NCBI RefSeq assembly: GCF_000699445.3
Contig: NC_067197.1
Coordinates: 21,683,809 to 21,747,808, forward strand
Direction: 5' to 3'
DNA: 64,000 nucleotides
DNA from: Schistosoma haematobium
Lineage: Eukaryota; Platyhelminthes; Trematoda; Strigeidida; Schistosomatidae
The translations under genes and the position numbers were made by a program. The first letter of the stretch is position 1, and every line of letters begins with the position of its first letter. Below the pieces are notes generated by a model. The model was not told the origin of the DNA and did not search any database. It saw nothing but the letters and a program-made list of their open reading frames with translations. This document shows positions 22,735-35,194 of this stretch, piece by piece.

Positions 22735-24131
22735 AAGTCAGACATCGAAGTAACTACAAACATGCTTCACCTTCTATTCAAAAAGATTTGGGAGGAGAAA
22801 AAGTGCCGATGGACTGGAAAGAAGGACACATCAAGATTCCAAAGAAACGAGACCTGAGCAAATGTGAAAACTACAGAGGCATTACACTACTGTCAATACC
22901 AGGGAAAGTCTTTAACAGAGTGTTGCTGAACCGGATGAAAAACTCAGTAGACGTTCAACTTCGTGATCAAAAGGCTGGATTCCGTAAGGACCGGTCGTGC
23001 ACAGACCAAATTGCGACATTACAGATCATCGTCGAACTCGTCACTGCACATCAACTTCATTGATTATGAAAAGGCGTTTGACAGTGTAGATAGGAGAATG
23101 TTATGGAAACTTCTTCGACACTATGGAGTTCCTGAGAAGATTGTCAATATTATCCGGAACTCATACGACAGACTAAAGTGCAAAGTCGCTCACGGACGAC
23201 AGATGATAGATGCATTCCATGTAAGGACCGAAGTCAGACAGGGCTGTCTACTCTCTTCCTTCCTCTCTCTTCGAGTGGTCGACTGGATTATGAAGACCTC
23301 GACATCTGAAGGAAAACACGGAATACAATGGACAGCTCAAAACCAATTAGACGATTTGGACTTCACAGATGACCTAGCCCTCCTATCCCATACACACGAA
23401 CAGATGCAGATGAAGACAACAAGTGTAGCAGCAGTCTCTGCATCAGTTGACCACAACATACACAAGGGGAAAACCAAGGTCCTCAAATACAACATGGAGA
23501 ACGCCGAGCAAATCACACTTGATGGCGAAACTCTGGAAGATGTAGAATCCTTCACATACCTGAGAAGCATCATCGATGAACAAGGAGGATCAGATGCAGA
23601 CGTGAATGAAAGGATTGGCAAAGCAAGGGCCACTTCACTACAATCGAAGAACATATGGAACTCGAAACAACTTTCAACCAATATCAAAGTCACAATCTTC
23701 AATATGAACGTCAAGGCAGTTCTACTGTACGGAGCTGAAACTTGGAGAACTACTACAACCATCATCAGGAAGGTGCAAGTATTTATAAACAGTTGTCTAC
23801 ACAATATATTCCACATCCATTAGACGGATACCATGAGCAACAGCCTTCTGTGGAAGAAGACATTAAGAAAAGACATTAGAGGTGGATAGGACATACATTA
23901 CGCAAATCATCAAACTACATCACGAGACCAGTGCTAACTTGGAATCCTGAGGGGAAGCCTAAAAGAGGAAGGCCAGAGAACACATTATGTCGGGAAATGG
24001 AAGCAGATATGAAAAGGACGAATGACAACTGGAATGAGCTGGAAAGGATTGCCCAGGACAGGGTTGGATGGAGAATACTGGTGAGCGGCCTAGGCTCCTT
24101 CACGAGGAGTAACAGGCGTAAGTAAGTAATA
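22735..24131 (+). pseudogene. RTE-clade LINE reverse transcriptase, broken
   Basis: A 5'-truncated non-LTR retrotransposon starting at KSDIEVTTNMLHLL. The coding sequence changes frame near 22800, near 23045 and near 23830. Reverse-transcriptase landmarks in order: NYRGITLLSIPGKVFNRVL, AGFRKDRSCTDQI, FIDYEKAFDSVDRR (motif A, catalytic Asp), VRQGCLLS (motif B), [12 protein letters not shown] (motif C; the usual LDFADD has Ala to Thr, both Asp kept). The C-terminal part has [29 protein letters not shown] and [17 protein letters not shown], ending SNRRK and stop near 24125 followed by a GTAAGTAAGTAA tail typical of this group. A short deletion before FIDYEKAFDS removes a few residues. RGITLLSIPGK is characteristic of the RTE clade; SR2-like is my best guess. 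Confidence 0.9.
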
Positions 24132-24855
24132 GAAACTTAGAGTAGTGAACAACAAGACCTTATAACATTTCAAAAATGTAAGAAATATTACAAAACAATA
24201 TCTTTTGAAAAAGAAAATGATAATAGAGTTTTTCTAGTTTAATTTATGTGCACATTATGTTGAAAATTATTGATTAGACAAATAGAATTAAAAATACTGA
24301 ACATCATCTATGATTTAAAACAAGATAGTAATAACAAGTAATTGAAATAGATATAGGTATGTGCATGTGTACACTTGAATATCAATGTTCAATACAATGA
24401 ATATGAATTAATCAATATTGTTCAACCTTATAAAAGACAAAACCATGTAGACATACATAAGATATAAATACGGTAAAATTGAAAACTTTATCAAAAGTAA
24501 ATTACTTTTAATGTAAATTATCAACAATAATATATGGAAGTGTAATTTCAAAAAAGGGATAAGATATAAATCCAAATTTAATGAAATATTTGAGAAACAA
24601 TTTGAATGGATATATGAGCTAGGTCTAACTCACCTATTGAATATTACTTATAACTTCAGCTTGAATTACCAAGAGTCTCAACAACCACAACAACAACAAA
24701 AAACAACAACTATTAACTACAATTTGTTTGAAATTAAAGATGGATTCCTAGCCGTGACATACATATCCGAATGGCTCAATGAGTAATATACCAATTTCTA
24801 GATTTGATTGAATAAATTTCAGTTTGATTCCAAGTCAAATAAATAATCTATTGGG
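24132..24855. other. AT-rich DNA without recognised gene
   Basis: Only AT-rich background and a CAA-rich patch (24678-24712) are visible. Confidence 0.5.
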
Positions 24856-25145
24856 ATGGCTTCCAAGAACTCCAGAGGCGCTAAAGGAGCCGAAGGGTTT
24901 CCATCCAATCAGAACGTGGTGGAACGTTCTAGAATATCAACGTGGAATGCTACTATTGGAAATCTGCCTTTAGCTCTTACAGAGTTACTGCCGGTCTCAA
25001 GCCCGGATAAAGAAGAAGAGTTGGGTATGGGGTTATTTACCCCACCCCGTAAAAAACTAACTCGCTAAAAAAACGCCAACCAGAAAGACGCTATGCTACT
25101 GTTGGACAGTAGCAATAACATGCTTCTTTGCAGATTGGTTGAATT
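24856..25145 (+). pseudogene. Coding-like repeat, LINE 5' part or unknown
   Basis: A 70-codon frame (24856-25068) encodes a peptide rich in Ser, Glu and Pro ending SPDKEEELGMG, PPRKKLTR, stop. Base composition is coding-like and unlike the flanks. The last third recurs on the minus strand at 32813-32945 with the same stop codon and the same following bases (TAAAAAAACGC, AACCAGAAA), so it belongs to a mobile family and is not a unique host gene. It may be the start of a non-LTR element or a retroposed gene piece; no catalytic motif is visible. Confidence 0.5.
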
Positions 25146-26964
25146 ATAATATTGATATAACAGACGCAAATATTTATAAATACCCATCATTATCTGTATA
25201 TTTTGATTCTTACCCAACAAGCACTTTTTCAGACGTCTGTCTTCTGATTTTCAACGGTGGATGTTCTATACCTTTGAGTGCCGTAGTTGTATACCATATT
25301 CTGAGTTAATCAAGTAGCGAACTTAACATAACCAATGCTATACTGTTGTAAATAGTAGTTCAGTTCAGTAACATTAAACTAACAGACTTACATCAGTCGG
25401 TATTTTTGTTTAACTTCAAATGATATAGGTGTACATTCTTAGACTGACTACTTAATTTGGTCTTTTTTATTGCTTCATCAGGTTTCAGGCTTTTTACATA
25501 CAAAAATAAGTGAAATTTGAAAATATGACAGTGATATATTTGTCTAAAACGAGTGTGTCGAATAAGTAGTTCAATGGTTGTACAGTTTAATTATTTCATT
25601 ACTAATCATTTCTATTTTTATCATATTCACATGATATATATAATGATAGTGACATCTTCACTTTTAGATATCGTGTCCTAATTAGCTTATTATTACATCG
25701 TTCGTTCATGGATTAAATTAACCTTAAGAGAAGTTGCTTGTTTTTGACACGTCATTAGGTGATGTTGAATATTAGTGAAAAGTTGTTTTAATATATGATG
25801 TTTATCAGTGAATCTGAAGCATATACTTCTGTTATTGAGTTGAGCAGAGATTTGTGAGCTTTGGAGTTCAACCATGTAAAATGTGACACAGTCATCATTG
25901 ATAAGATTGGATCATCACATACATTAGGAAATTGCAACGCAGTGGTATAAATTTTAATTGCTAATTGGTAAACCTGGAGCCAGTCTTCTGTTTCAATTAT
26001 AGCGAGGTCATAGCTATAAAGAAATACCTGGTTCTTAATAACAACTGAGCTGATGTCAATTCATGATAGAAAATCATTTATAAACTAAACTAATTTTTAT
26101 ACACGTCTTCATGGATTTCGTACCAAAACTAAAATTTTCTCAAAAAAATGCTTTTCAACTTAGATATATTAGCAACCATCTTAGACTAAAACACATTTTT
26201 GATCATATTAGTTAGTAAAATTCTACATCACATTATAAAAACTTAACAATTGCTTAAGTAATAATAATAATTTAGCACAAATTTACGGTAGAATGTCATT
26301 AAAGTGAGTCTCGTCTAATTTGAAACTCATCGACCAAATTTATTTGCATTTTATTGATTATTATCGTTACCATGACAACCTAAAGTGTCTATTTACCAAC
26401 TGTGAATGAAGAATTCAATTTTGGAAAACGAAAGCAACAACCGGAAAGTAAAAGGTATAACTTCACTACTGGATAAAACAGATATTCTATTGTATATTCT
26501 CTTGCTTACTACACTGTTGAAAAAAACACCTGAGAATAAATGTGACAATTACTATTATTGTTATATTTATTTAACCAACAACAACCAGAATAAGTAACGT
26601 TACATTATCTTTTTATCTCTTCTATTTATGTAATATTACGGCATGATCAAGCGAAAATCTCATTATAGAGAGTTTCAGAGAGAGATAGAGAATTTGAGAG
26701 GGGTATGTTTTAATCTTCTATTCAAAAGTTTATCTGTATTTGTTTGATTTGTCCAATTTTGATGCTATACCCTATACTGATAATAGTAATAGTTGTTGGT
26801 GTTGCTGCCGTTGTCTTCATCATCGTCGTCATTAACTTGTTTAAATCATGTTTCTTTTTTTCCATTTACATAAGTAACAATGTTTTTATACAAATAACTT
26901 ACAAAATAAGGATTTTTGTAAAAGTTATTTACAACCTATACTCTGTCTTTTGGTAAAGCTGAAC
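25146..26964. other. AT-rich DNA with a low-complexity tract
   Basis: Contains a region of imperfect ATT/GTT/GTC/ATC triplets (26771-26835) that gives the hydrophobic 70-codon frame at 26744-26956 by simple-sequence translation, and GAGAG-rich sequence near 26670-26700. No gene is supported. Confidence 0.5.
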
Positions 26965-27363
26965 TATAGAGGTGAGTGGCATCAGTGCTTGAAGTCACTA
27001 ACTTCTAGTCTTAGCCATGTTGGTAGATGCAGACTACTTGGTTGGGGTCCACGTGAATATCGTAACCAATGGTTGGAGACTCTGGGTGACATGGCTCAGA
27101 ATAGATCACAATGGCGTCGGTGTATACACTCTCTGTCTTCTCTTAAACTAAGAGATTAAAATCGCTTCATCTCTTTTTTTCTATGAACTAATTCTTTCTT
27201 CCTGTACTATGTCCTTATATGCAATCTTTCTTTTGTATATTACCACCTCTGAATTAACTACTTTTATGAATCCGGTGTTCATCTTGTTGTGTTAATGAGG
27301 TATGGCAACTTAGACCGATGCATATATGTGCCTTGTCCTACATTGTAGCTGACTGACTGACAG
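26965..27363 (+). pseudogene. Perere-3/SR3-type LINE, 3' end fragment
   Basis: The frame reads GEWHQCLKSLTSSLSHVGR, GWGPREYRNQWLETLGDMAQ, NRSQWRRCIHSLSSLKLRD, stop at about 27159. This is the conserved C-terminal end seen in schistosome RTE-type elements (GWGPR followed by WLETL, DMAQNR and QWR). A 3' untranslated part follows and ends in GCTGACTGACTGAC at about 27347-27362, a tandem-unit tail expected of RTE-type LINEs. Everything upstream is missing (5' truncation on insertion). Confidence 0.85.
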
Positions 27364-28892
27364 AGGGGTGAGTTAATAATAAATGTACAACCTACTTCAA
27401 GGTCATGGAGCATAGTTCAAATAATGAATTTAAACAACTGTTTTTTGCATTTATGTAAATATAATTGTGGTATTATATTAATTTAGGCAAAATTTTCAAC
27501 ATATTAACTTCATCTACAATAGAGATTTCGACTAACTAAAAACTAAATAAATGAAAATACAATTACTTTGTAAGAAAATAAGCATAATGGTTTTCATATA
27601 ATGTGAGTACATAATGTACATAGATCATGCTTAGTCTTTCGATATTCATTATATGTGAACTGGTCTCATCTGGCCCATGTTAAATATCATATTATAGTAT
27701 TTAGTTAATAATTTGACCTGCTTAAATTAAAAATGTATATTCCGAATATGTGCAAAATATTTTATAAAAGATCATTGAGATATTTCAAATAACAAAACTT
27801 AATCTATGGCGATCAAATTGACATGCATAGATTTTGTTTAAGAATTAAGAATTGATATCGACTAAAGAGAACCATTAAAAATCAGCAAAGATCAAGTAGA
27901 TTTTAAAACCTACTAACTAAAATAAACTTTAAATATGAATCAACCGAAGTTGAAAAACCCGCAATCTTCAGACTTTTCAGAAAGCGCTTAATCTTAAAAC
28001 CACTGAGTTGTCTTCCAATGATTTATTTCAGTCAATATGTGAGATTGTTGGATTACAAGACTATTTAAATATCTCGGTTGTATGAACTGTAACAACTACA
28101 CAATACACACAAACTAGCTTTTTTTAAAGAAACCTAACAAATAATGGTTTCTATGGATTTTATATTAAGTTATTTTAAGTGTTCTTGTGAAAGCGGAAAA
28201 TAATTAATATTGGGAAATTATTCCTTTCACGTATGAACTTTATTAAACTAAAACAAAATGATATCATTTGAACTAATTGATAAGATTATTTTTCGTTCCC
28301 ATCTTCACATTATGATCCCACGCGAATCAGATAACTTCGTTTTCTCTCTTTCTATAAAGTACTGCTGAACTATCAATAATAAATATTTGAAATAAGTTCT
28401 GAAAAAAAGCTTTAATCTAAAGTAACACCGATAAGCATTTCAGTATTCCTGATTCAATAATTATAACTTCAAGTATCTAAGAATGAATGTTTAACATGTA
28501 GGTGGTATTTGTCGAGGACTGACCTCAGTTAGTATACTGTTTCAAATCCAGGAGAAATACAATAGTATTCTTCCTAATACATGGATCCTTATCTGTGAAC
28601 ATTCAAGTTTGTATAATAATCTAGTTTTTTATGGAAATCTCTCCATCAAAATTAATGTCCAACATAAGACAAATAAAACTATAGTATGGATTATTATACA
28701 CATTTAATGACTTTACATACAAATAAATGTAAGCTAAACTTTCTTAACATTAATATTACAAACCATGAAAACTAAAGTGTTTGCAGAATCTTTTGTAGTC
28801 TATTTAATTGTTCTGGATAAACAAAGAATAAATATTAACTCAAGGCTAATTTATATAATTGATTGATATCAACTGATAAACTTTTGCTTGAA
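27364..28892. other. AT-rich DNA without recognised gene
   Basis: No feature supported. Confidence 0.5.
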
Positions 28893-28976
28893 CAGATCCC
28901 CTGAGCACTCCTTAGTAGTCCCATTTTAGGATTAAATAACTGTCAAATCCTCCATGGTTTTCAGTGATTTTTCAGA
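28893..28976 (+). mobile_element. Decayed SINE hammerhead fragment
   Basis: GAGCACTCCTTAGTAGTCCC, then ATTTTAGGATTAAATAACTGTC and CCTCCATGGTTTTCAGTG, align by eye with GCACTGCTGAGGAGTCCC, TAGGACGAAACGGCCGTC and the tail of the SINE. Core residues are lost (CCTTAGTA in place of CTGAGGA; GATTAAA in place of GACGAAA). Confidence 0.6.
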
Positions 28977-29599
28977 AAACACCAATTCATAATGACAATT
29001 ATTTTCAACTAAACTCTACAAAAATTCATTTTATAGTTTACACCAAAAACTGACTTAAGTCAGAAAACTAGTAACCACCAGGTAGCTATTTCATCATGGA
29101 TATCAACTCCTGAGAAATTTGATATTAAGAAAAAACAGTTGTCCGTTGCTTCTTGATTTCCAATGGTTGTTTAACTAAGACCAGTTTATGACGTAATCTA
29201 TAAAATTTAGCAATCTCTACATGCCCTTTGCATTATTGGAAACATTACAAAATATAATCCGATCGTCTTTTATTTAAGCATATTGTGACAGGCTGTTTCA
29301 TAAAAATTTTGTCAAAATGTAAAACTACAAAATTCAATGGAAACTATAAACATTTCAACTTTTATAACTTCCAAGTTACTGATCAAATAATAATTCATTG
29401 ATCAATCACATTAATCATTAAACTTAAGTGAATTGCACTAGTAATCAATGATGATTATGTGCACATTTCTTCAGCTATGCTAAACTCTTAAACATTTAAC
29501 ATTTTATATTGGAATGTGCTTTCTAACTAATAATTTAATTGATTCAATTAACATTTGGTAGAGATATCATTTTTAAAGGTCATAACTAGCTAGCATTCA
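28977..29599. other. AT-rich DNA without recognised gene
   Basis: No feature supported. Confidence 0.5.
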
Positions 29600-29985
29600 G
29601 TATAGGATTGTCAAAATTGTTGAGTTTTTAACCACCATTGAAAACCTTGGGGCATTGGACGGCCGTTTCATCCTAATATGAGACTCCTCAGAAGTGCATA
29701 TTCACAATCCCGTATGCGGGGCGCGAAAGCTTAACCTTTAGACTACTGAACCGGCATCCAAGAGTGTTAATGTCTAATTTCAAATAATCCACGATATTAC
29801 GTGACCGTTTTCCATTGTCTTCAGTGGGTAACTGTCTCACAACAGACACGGTTGAACTCTAATGCTCACAACTTCTCAGTAGAACTCCAGGAAACCTATC
29901 TTGAAGCTAATCACTAGTGAGCATATGATAATTATCTGTATAGGGTTGTAAAGATTGTTGAGTTTTTAATTGAAATCGTGAACTG
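29600..29985 (-). mobile_element. tRNA-derived SINE flanked by repeated tail
   Basis: Minus-strand SINE with recognisable tail, hammerhead remnant (ATCCTAATATGAGACTCCTCAG on the plus strand, split here only for description), shortened tRNA-like region and complete body ending GTGAGCATATGATAATTAT at about 29935. The tail word TATAGGRTTGT..GTTGAGTTTTTAA occurs both at 29601-29631 and at 29939-29969, so the body sits between two directly repeated tails, about 338 bases apart. The GAAA box is changed to a TGAA-like sequence, so cleavage is unlikely. Confidence 0.8.
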
Positions 29986-30744
29986 ATCATTTATGAAATA
30001 TAACGAATTTGTCATTAAATAATCATATATTTAAGTTACAAGTTTTGATATTATTAAAATAGACAGTAGTTATGACAAAACACTGGATCATTGAAAGATT
30101 GTTTACAAATGAAAGATATCATCAGTTGATGTTTTAAACTAAAATTAAGATTTCTCGAATTGTGATCACCTTTTTTTCATATTTCATAGCTCCACTAATT
30201 ACCGTCATTAGAAGTAACACGGATTACCTAGAACAGAGTCATAATAGGATGTTTCATTATATCTTAAACTAATCAACTGGATAATCTTCCATCTTATTAA
30301 ATGTTAGATCCAGAGTCTAACTTCATAACTAACCATCCAATGAGTACCAAATAAAAAAATACATATCCTTGATGTTTTTTTTTTAGTTAAGAATACTGTT
30401 AATGACAATATACATTATAATAAGTAATGCTCAGAGTTACGTCATATGTCAATACACACTATTCCATTTAGTTTAGACTGACACGAATGACCAGCTGAAC
30501 TTAATAATAATAATAATAATAAAACTAGAATCAATATGAACGTATCACAAATTAACTTCAACAAAACAGTTATTGCAATTCAAGGTGGATACAACTAAGG
30601 AATTCTAAACAAGGATGATATAATCATCAGCTGTTTCATTGTTTTCACAATATCTAAGTAAAATTAATCTATGGTATAAACTAACTTCGAGGCAAACAAT
30701 TTTTCTAAATCTTTTATTTTCACCAGGATTTAAGTCAAATTATT

Positions 30745-31115
30745 AGTATGTGAGTTTGTAAAGATAATTTACATCACGAAATGAATTCAGTTAGACAACT
30801 ATTAAAAACCTTGAACCACTTTGACAGCTGTTTCGTTCTGGTATAGGAATTCTCAACAGTAGGCACCTAAGAATTCAAAGAAGATGGAATCAAGAATCCT
30901 TGTGTCTTACGATAAACATTTAAGCTTTAAATTTTGGATCCAACTGTTTATAAGTTCGACCCTAATTGCCTGGAGAAATTACGCAATCACCTTTCATCGC
31001 TGTTGATGAGTGACTGCGTCACACTCTACATAACTGAACTCTATTCATCATAACTTCTTATTAGAGCTCTGAGTATCATCTCTCTTAATCACTCACTAAT
31101 AGGAAAATGATTAAA
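30745..31115 (-). mobile_element. Old decayed hammerhead SINE
   Basis: Minus-strand copy with CTGTTTCGTTCTGGTATAGG (GAAA side of the ribozyme), degenerate tRNA-like part, body words GTGACTGCGTCACACTCTAC and CTTATTAGAGCTCTGAGTAT, and end CACTCACTAATAGG. Divergence is far higher than in the 14, 58 or 60 kb copies, which suggests an old insertion. Confidence 0.65.
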
Positions 31116-32694
31116 ATTAGTGTAATAGATTTCAGAGATTACTAAATTGTATAGTCCATAACACAAGCTGATCTTAGTTAGAAAACAACTGAGAAATTAA
31201 ACTATTTCATCATATAACACACTGAATGGTTCAAATGATGATTAACGGTTTATAAACCAATTCTAATTTTTATATTCTCTAAATATTTTATATTAAAGTT
31301 CACTGAAAGTATACAGATGTTTATCCAGTTCTGGTTACATATCGACATTTTTTTTCATGTTTACTAATGCAACTTAATAATAAATAATAAATGAAAATGA
31401 ATACAAGCGTAAACATTTTTCACATGACACAACTTGTCTATCAATCAGGTTACATAACTACAAAATTAATAATATGTGTTACAATCATTTTGTTTGTATC
31501 CCACTAAAACGAGAATGTATATAATAATTGTATATTAGGGTATGTGTGTGTGAGAAAGAGAGGGGTTTATATAAAGAAAGTGATGTAAAGAATAAAAAAA
31601 GAAATGAACAGCTCGAGAAATGGAATGGAATGCATAAAACACAATATTATTCCTTGAAACACTCTACTGTTCTTTGTTACTTTAGTTTTTTTTTTTGCTA
31701 CATTTAATGTATTTCCCTTGAGAGAGGGAGAGTTAATGGTTGTGTGCGTATGTGGAAAATATTGTTGTAAACCAAAAGAAACATGATTTCCTACAAGAAA
31801 TACTTCATTTTAAAAGAAAAAAACATTGATCATAGTTACAATGTTCATACATATAGTTTTGACTGTATACTACATAATGAATATCCATGTAACATTACAC
31901 GCTGCTATAAGAATACTATAAATTACATCATGAAAGTAGCAAAAAAATTAGATAAAGGTAGCAACTATATGTGAAACACATAGGATAAACTATATGACGA
32001 TCATTCTTTTGCAAGGAAAAGTAATGTCCTGACTATTTTTCATTTTGTCTGTTCACTTACAGCTAAACTTTGTTAACGGGCTGAAAAATGAAGACAAATC
32101 ATTTATTCCGTTTGTCACTTCTGTCAATTTGTGTCATTGTATTCTGATTGTCATTATCGTCTGTGCTATTATGATTTTTGTTGTTTTTGGTGGTGATGGT
32201 GTTACCACTGTCGTTGTCGTCATCACTGTTGTGTTTTTTTTAAAAAATATCTCTGTCCATTCACAATTGTGTATTTTTATGACATTCAGTCAGTTGTTGA
32301 CCTGACTTTCTAAAAAATTGTAGAGTGAATTGAAATGAAAGTATAAAACTTACTATTAAATTATTCACTGAAATTTTTGAAGTGGATAAAATTAATTAAA
32401 GCCAATCATGAACTGATTTTTTACCTTTTTATCGATGATATTGATTTCAGAATTGATATAAACAGAAAAAAATTACAATTGATTTATAGACCGACAGACG
32501 GATGGGATGTTAGTTAGTTTCATTCTCTGTAGTTGTTCATCAGAGTCAATCGTACTAACAAGTTAGTAAAATCACCGTCTTAAAGTAATACATGAAAATA
32601 TTTGTACGACAGGCAAATAATTGTAAAGACTATAAGAAACATCTATATTTATATATATATAAGAAACATTATATTCATATAAAATAAATGGAGA
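31116..32694. other. AT-rich DNA with simple repeats
   Basis: Contains TG- and GA-rich patches (31539-31566) and a triplet-rich GTT/GTC tract (32160-32235) that produces the hydrophobic 86-codon frame at 32045-32305. That frame has no recognisable domain. No gene recognised. Confidence 0.5.
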
Positions 32695-32812
32695 GTGGCT
32701 GGTAGTGCGGTCTAGGACTCACTTTTCGTTCTGTTTGAGACTCATCATCTGCATATATTCTTTATTAACTTATGACATAATGGTTATATCGAGGCAATAC
32801 ACTTGAATAATT
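32695..32812 (-). mobile_element. Sm-alpha-type SINE, inverted-junction copy
   Basis: On the minus strand the order is GATGATGAGTCTC, AAACAGAACGAAAAG, GAGTCCTAGACC, matching the Sm-alpha hammerhead and following segment. It is then joined at about 32758 to plus-oriented sequence (ATGGTTATATCGAGGCAATAC) that corresponds to the Sm-alpha 3' part, the same sense/antisense arrangement as at 48.2 kb. The first core base is changed and stem II is weak. Confidence 0.6.
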
Positions 32813-32945
32813 TTCTGGTTAGCGTTTTTTTAGCGAGTTAGTTTTCTGCGGGATGGGGACGCTAACCCCATGCCCAACCCTCCTCCTTTATCCGGGCTTG
32901 GGACCAGCAGTAGCTCCCGGAGGGTCTTCAGACGGAGTTAGGCAG
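32813..32945 (-). pseudogene. Second copy of coding-like repeat
   Basis: Minus-strand reading gives VPSPDKGGGLGMGLASPSR, KLTR, stop, matching SPDKEEELGMG and KKLTR at 24.9-25.1 kb. GC-rich compared with its flanks. It lacks the upstream 40 codons of the first copy. It borders the Sm-alpha copy directly. Confidence 0.6.
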
Positions 32946-33957
32946 TACACTTACCATACACTAATTTCAACTACGATTGGTCAAAATTCAGCCAAGATAA
33001 CAACAAACTAAATCTAAACCTAATCAAATTGTAAACTTATAGAATATTGAAACTTGTATCCCAAACGAAATTGGTCATTTACATTTTTTGCTCCATATAT
33101 TTCAATCTGTAAGGTTTACTATCTGTAAACCAATGTGTACTCGAGAAGATCTGATAAAATTATACAGTCAATATTATTATTACCACTATGATTAATCAGA
33201 CGGTCTAACTAAGTAAAAATTGTTGTCATTTTGTCATTACGAATCTGTGTGCGTTTGTGTGTGTGTGTGTATCACGCTGACATAATTGACTCAACATCAA
33301 ATATTCTGTAGAAATACATTAGTATTATTTTCATATCTGATAAACTACTGATATTAGCCACTATGTCTAATAATCCTATTATTAAGTATAACAAAATGAA
33401 ATGTACTAGGTATTTTTAATTTTTTTTATTCTGCCAAATCATAGGAGATCGTGGATTAAATGTTAAGTAATAATCAGTACTATTTTGAAAAGGTTCCTTT
33501 TTTTATCAACTATCAGTTATCAATGAAAATCTAAAGGCATTAACTAACCATCTCCTGCCAATATGAAACCTAAATGAAGTGTAAAGATTGTGGATCATTA
33601 GATTTTAACTCTGTTATTGAATATTTTGTATCCACTAAAAGACATGATGATCATTAATTGACTCTTGACCAACTTCATTGAAAATTTCATTTAATAGTTT
33701 TTATGTATCAATTTTTGGTAGATTTTTAAGTTGGATCATTTCATTATATTGTGTAAATGATATATAACTGTAATCATCTTATTTGACTACATACGCATTA
33801 AAACGTATCAATTATTGAAATATTTTTGTAAGTAATTTTAATGTTCTAAATCTAATTTCTTCGTTTTATTAAGGGTAAACACTGGGTTAAATATAAAATT
33901 GAGACAAAACTCTTTAACATTAAAGCAATTAGTCCCTTTGATAAATTTTGATAATGT
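32946..33957. other. AT-rich DNA without recognised gene
   Basis: Holds a (TG)n tract at about 33256-33270. Otherwise no feature is supported. Confidence 0.5.
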
Positions 33958-34290
33958 AACAAGAAGACAAAGATTATTAGAACTATGTGATAGATTAACG
34001 TAATACATTTCGACCAATCTAATCATACATAATATATTTGTTAAGAATATTTATAAATAAAAGTAACAGGTCAACTAGACTTACCCTGATAATATTAGCT
34101 TATTATCCAGAGTGATGAGGTTTCATATTGTTTTCACATTACCTGTTTATTATCCTTGACTTCTTTTACCCTCCATTTCTAGTACAATTGACCTTTTATT
34201 TTTATATATAAATGTTCTTACCAAGTATATTGTTCGAAATGTATTGCGCTATTATATATCACATAGCTCTGATAAACTTCGTCTTAATTA
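33958..34290 (-). mobile_element. MITE-like foldback element, copy 1
   Basis: Left arm about 33962-34080 and right arm about 34180-34287 are inverted repeats: ATACATTTCG, AAGAATATTTATAAATAAAA and AGGTCAACTAG on the left correspond to CGAAATGTATTGCG, ATATAAATGTTCTT and TTGACCTTTTA on the right. The interior contains CATCACTCTGGATAATAAGC in reverse, also found in copy 2. There is no coding capacity. This copy is in the opposite orientation to the one at 42.5 kb. The 62-codon minus frame 33838-34026 overlaps it without any known motif. Confidence 0.75.
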
Positions 34291-34298
34291 ACATTAAT

Positions 34299-34582
34299 TT
34301 CAATGGTTGAGATCAAGAGTCAGTTGAGACTAGAACAACATGGAAAATCCGGGAGCACTGGACGGCCATTTCGTCCTATTGTGGGAATCCTTAGCAGGGC
34401 GCATCCACAATCTCGCCCCACCGCGAGATTCGAACCCATAACCTATCAGTCTCGCTCGCGAACGCTTAACCATTAGACCACTAAGCCGACCAACATCCAA
34501 TGGTGTTAATGCCTAATTTCAACTAATACACAACATTGAGTGACACATCCACCACTGTCATCAATGAGTTACTATCTCACTC
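34299..34582 (-). mobile_element. tRNA-derived hammerhead SINE
   Basis: Minus-strand copy lying directly beside the MITE-like element. Tail, ribozyme region, B box (GCGAGATTCGAACCC on plus), A-box side and half the body are present, ending at TACTATCTCACTC. The ribozyme core reads CTAAGGA, losing G5 of CUGANGA, so cleavage should be abolished although GAAA and GTC remain possible. Confidence 0.85.
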
Positions 34583-34753
34583 AATTGATTTAATTAGATT
34601 GGAATGATTACAATTAAAATGTTTATAAAATAAATGTAAATTTATCCATCTTTTACAAAAATGTAATTTATAAAAAAAATACAAATAATTCATACATATA
34701 AATACAACAAAACAATATACTTGAAAATATCATCACAGATACATATACATGTA

Positions 34754-34826
34754 TCAGAAGGGGTTTTAGTAAAGATTTTACTGTTCTCAATAGTTGAGAT
34801 CATAAGTCAGTTGAAGCTAGACCATA
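34754..34826 (-). mobile_element. SINE tail fragment
   Basis: ATCAGAAGGGGTTTTAGTAAAG at the left end (20-base word split across TTTTAG/TAAAG) and GAGATCATAAGTCAGTTGAA with GCTAGACCAT on the right match the antisense 3' tail. The element stops before the ribozyme. Confidence 0.75.
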
Positions 34827-35194
34827 TACATGTACATACATACAGTTGAAAACAAACAAACAAAAAAGAAACAAAGCAAAAATTACATAATACATTTTGT
34901 TTTCATACAGTAAAGGGAGGATTACTGTCAATCAGTTAAAAAAAAATTTTCTTAAAAGATTTAGCTATCAGTTAACGTTTATTTACTCTTTTTTCTCTTC
35001 ACTTAGGAATTCATAGTAAATTTTAAGGTTACCTACTAGAATAATAAAAAGAAACTATTTGCATTTCCAAAGAAAAAAAATAACAAAATTTGAAATATTA
35101 CGACAGTTGTCTATTAGCATATGAAGAGGGGGAGAGTGAAAAAAACTGTATTTAAAAAAAACACTATATTTGAAATAATTCCATCATTGAAAAT

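Noticed and set aside
23337..23816. 159-codon minus-strand frame
   Set aside because: Shadow of the RTE reverse transcriptase on the opposite strand.
26744..26956. Hydrophobic 70-codon frame as small membrane protein
   Set aside because: Arises from ATT/GTT/GTC triplet simple sequence; the similar tract at 32160-32235 gives another such frame.
28510..28560. Additional SINE B box (TTTCAAATCCAGG)
   Set aside because: Only one short word matches and no ribozyme or tail follows in order.
32045..32305. 86-codon frame with Val/Ile-rich stretch
   Set aside because: Same reason: simple triplet tract, no recognisable domain.
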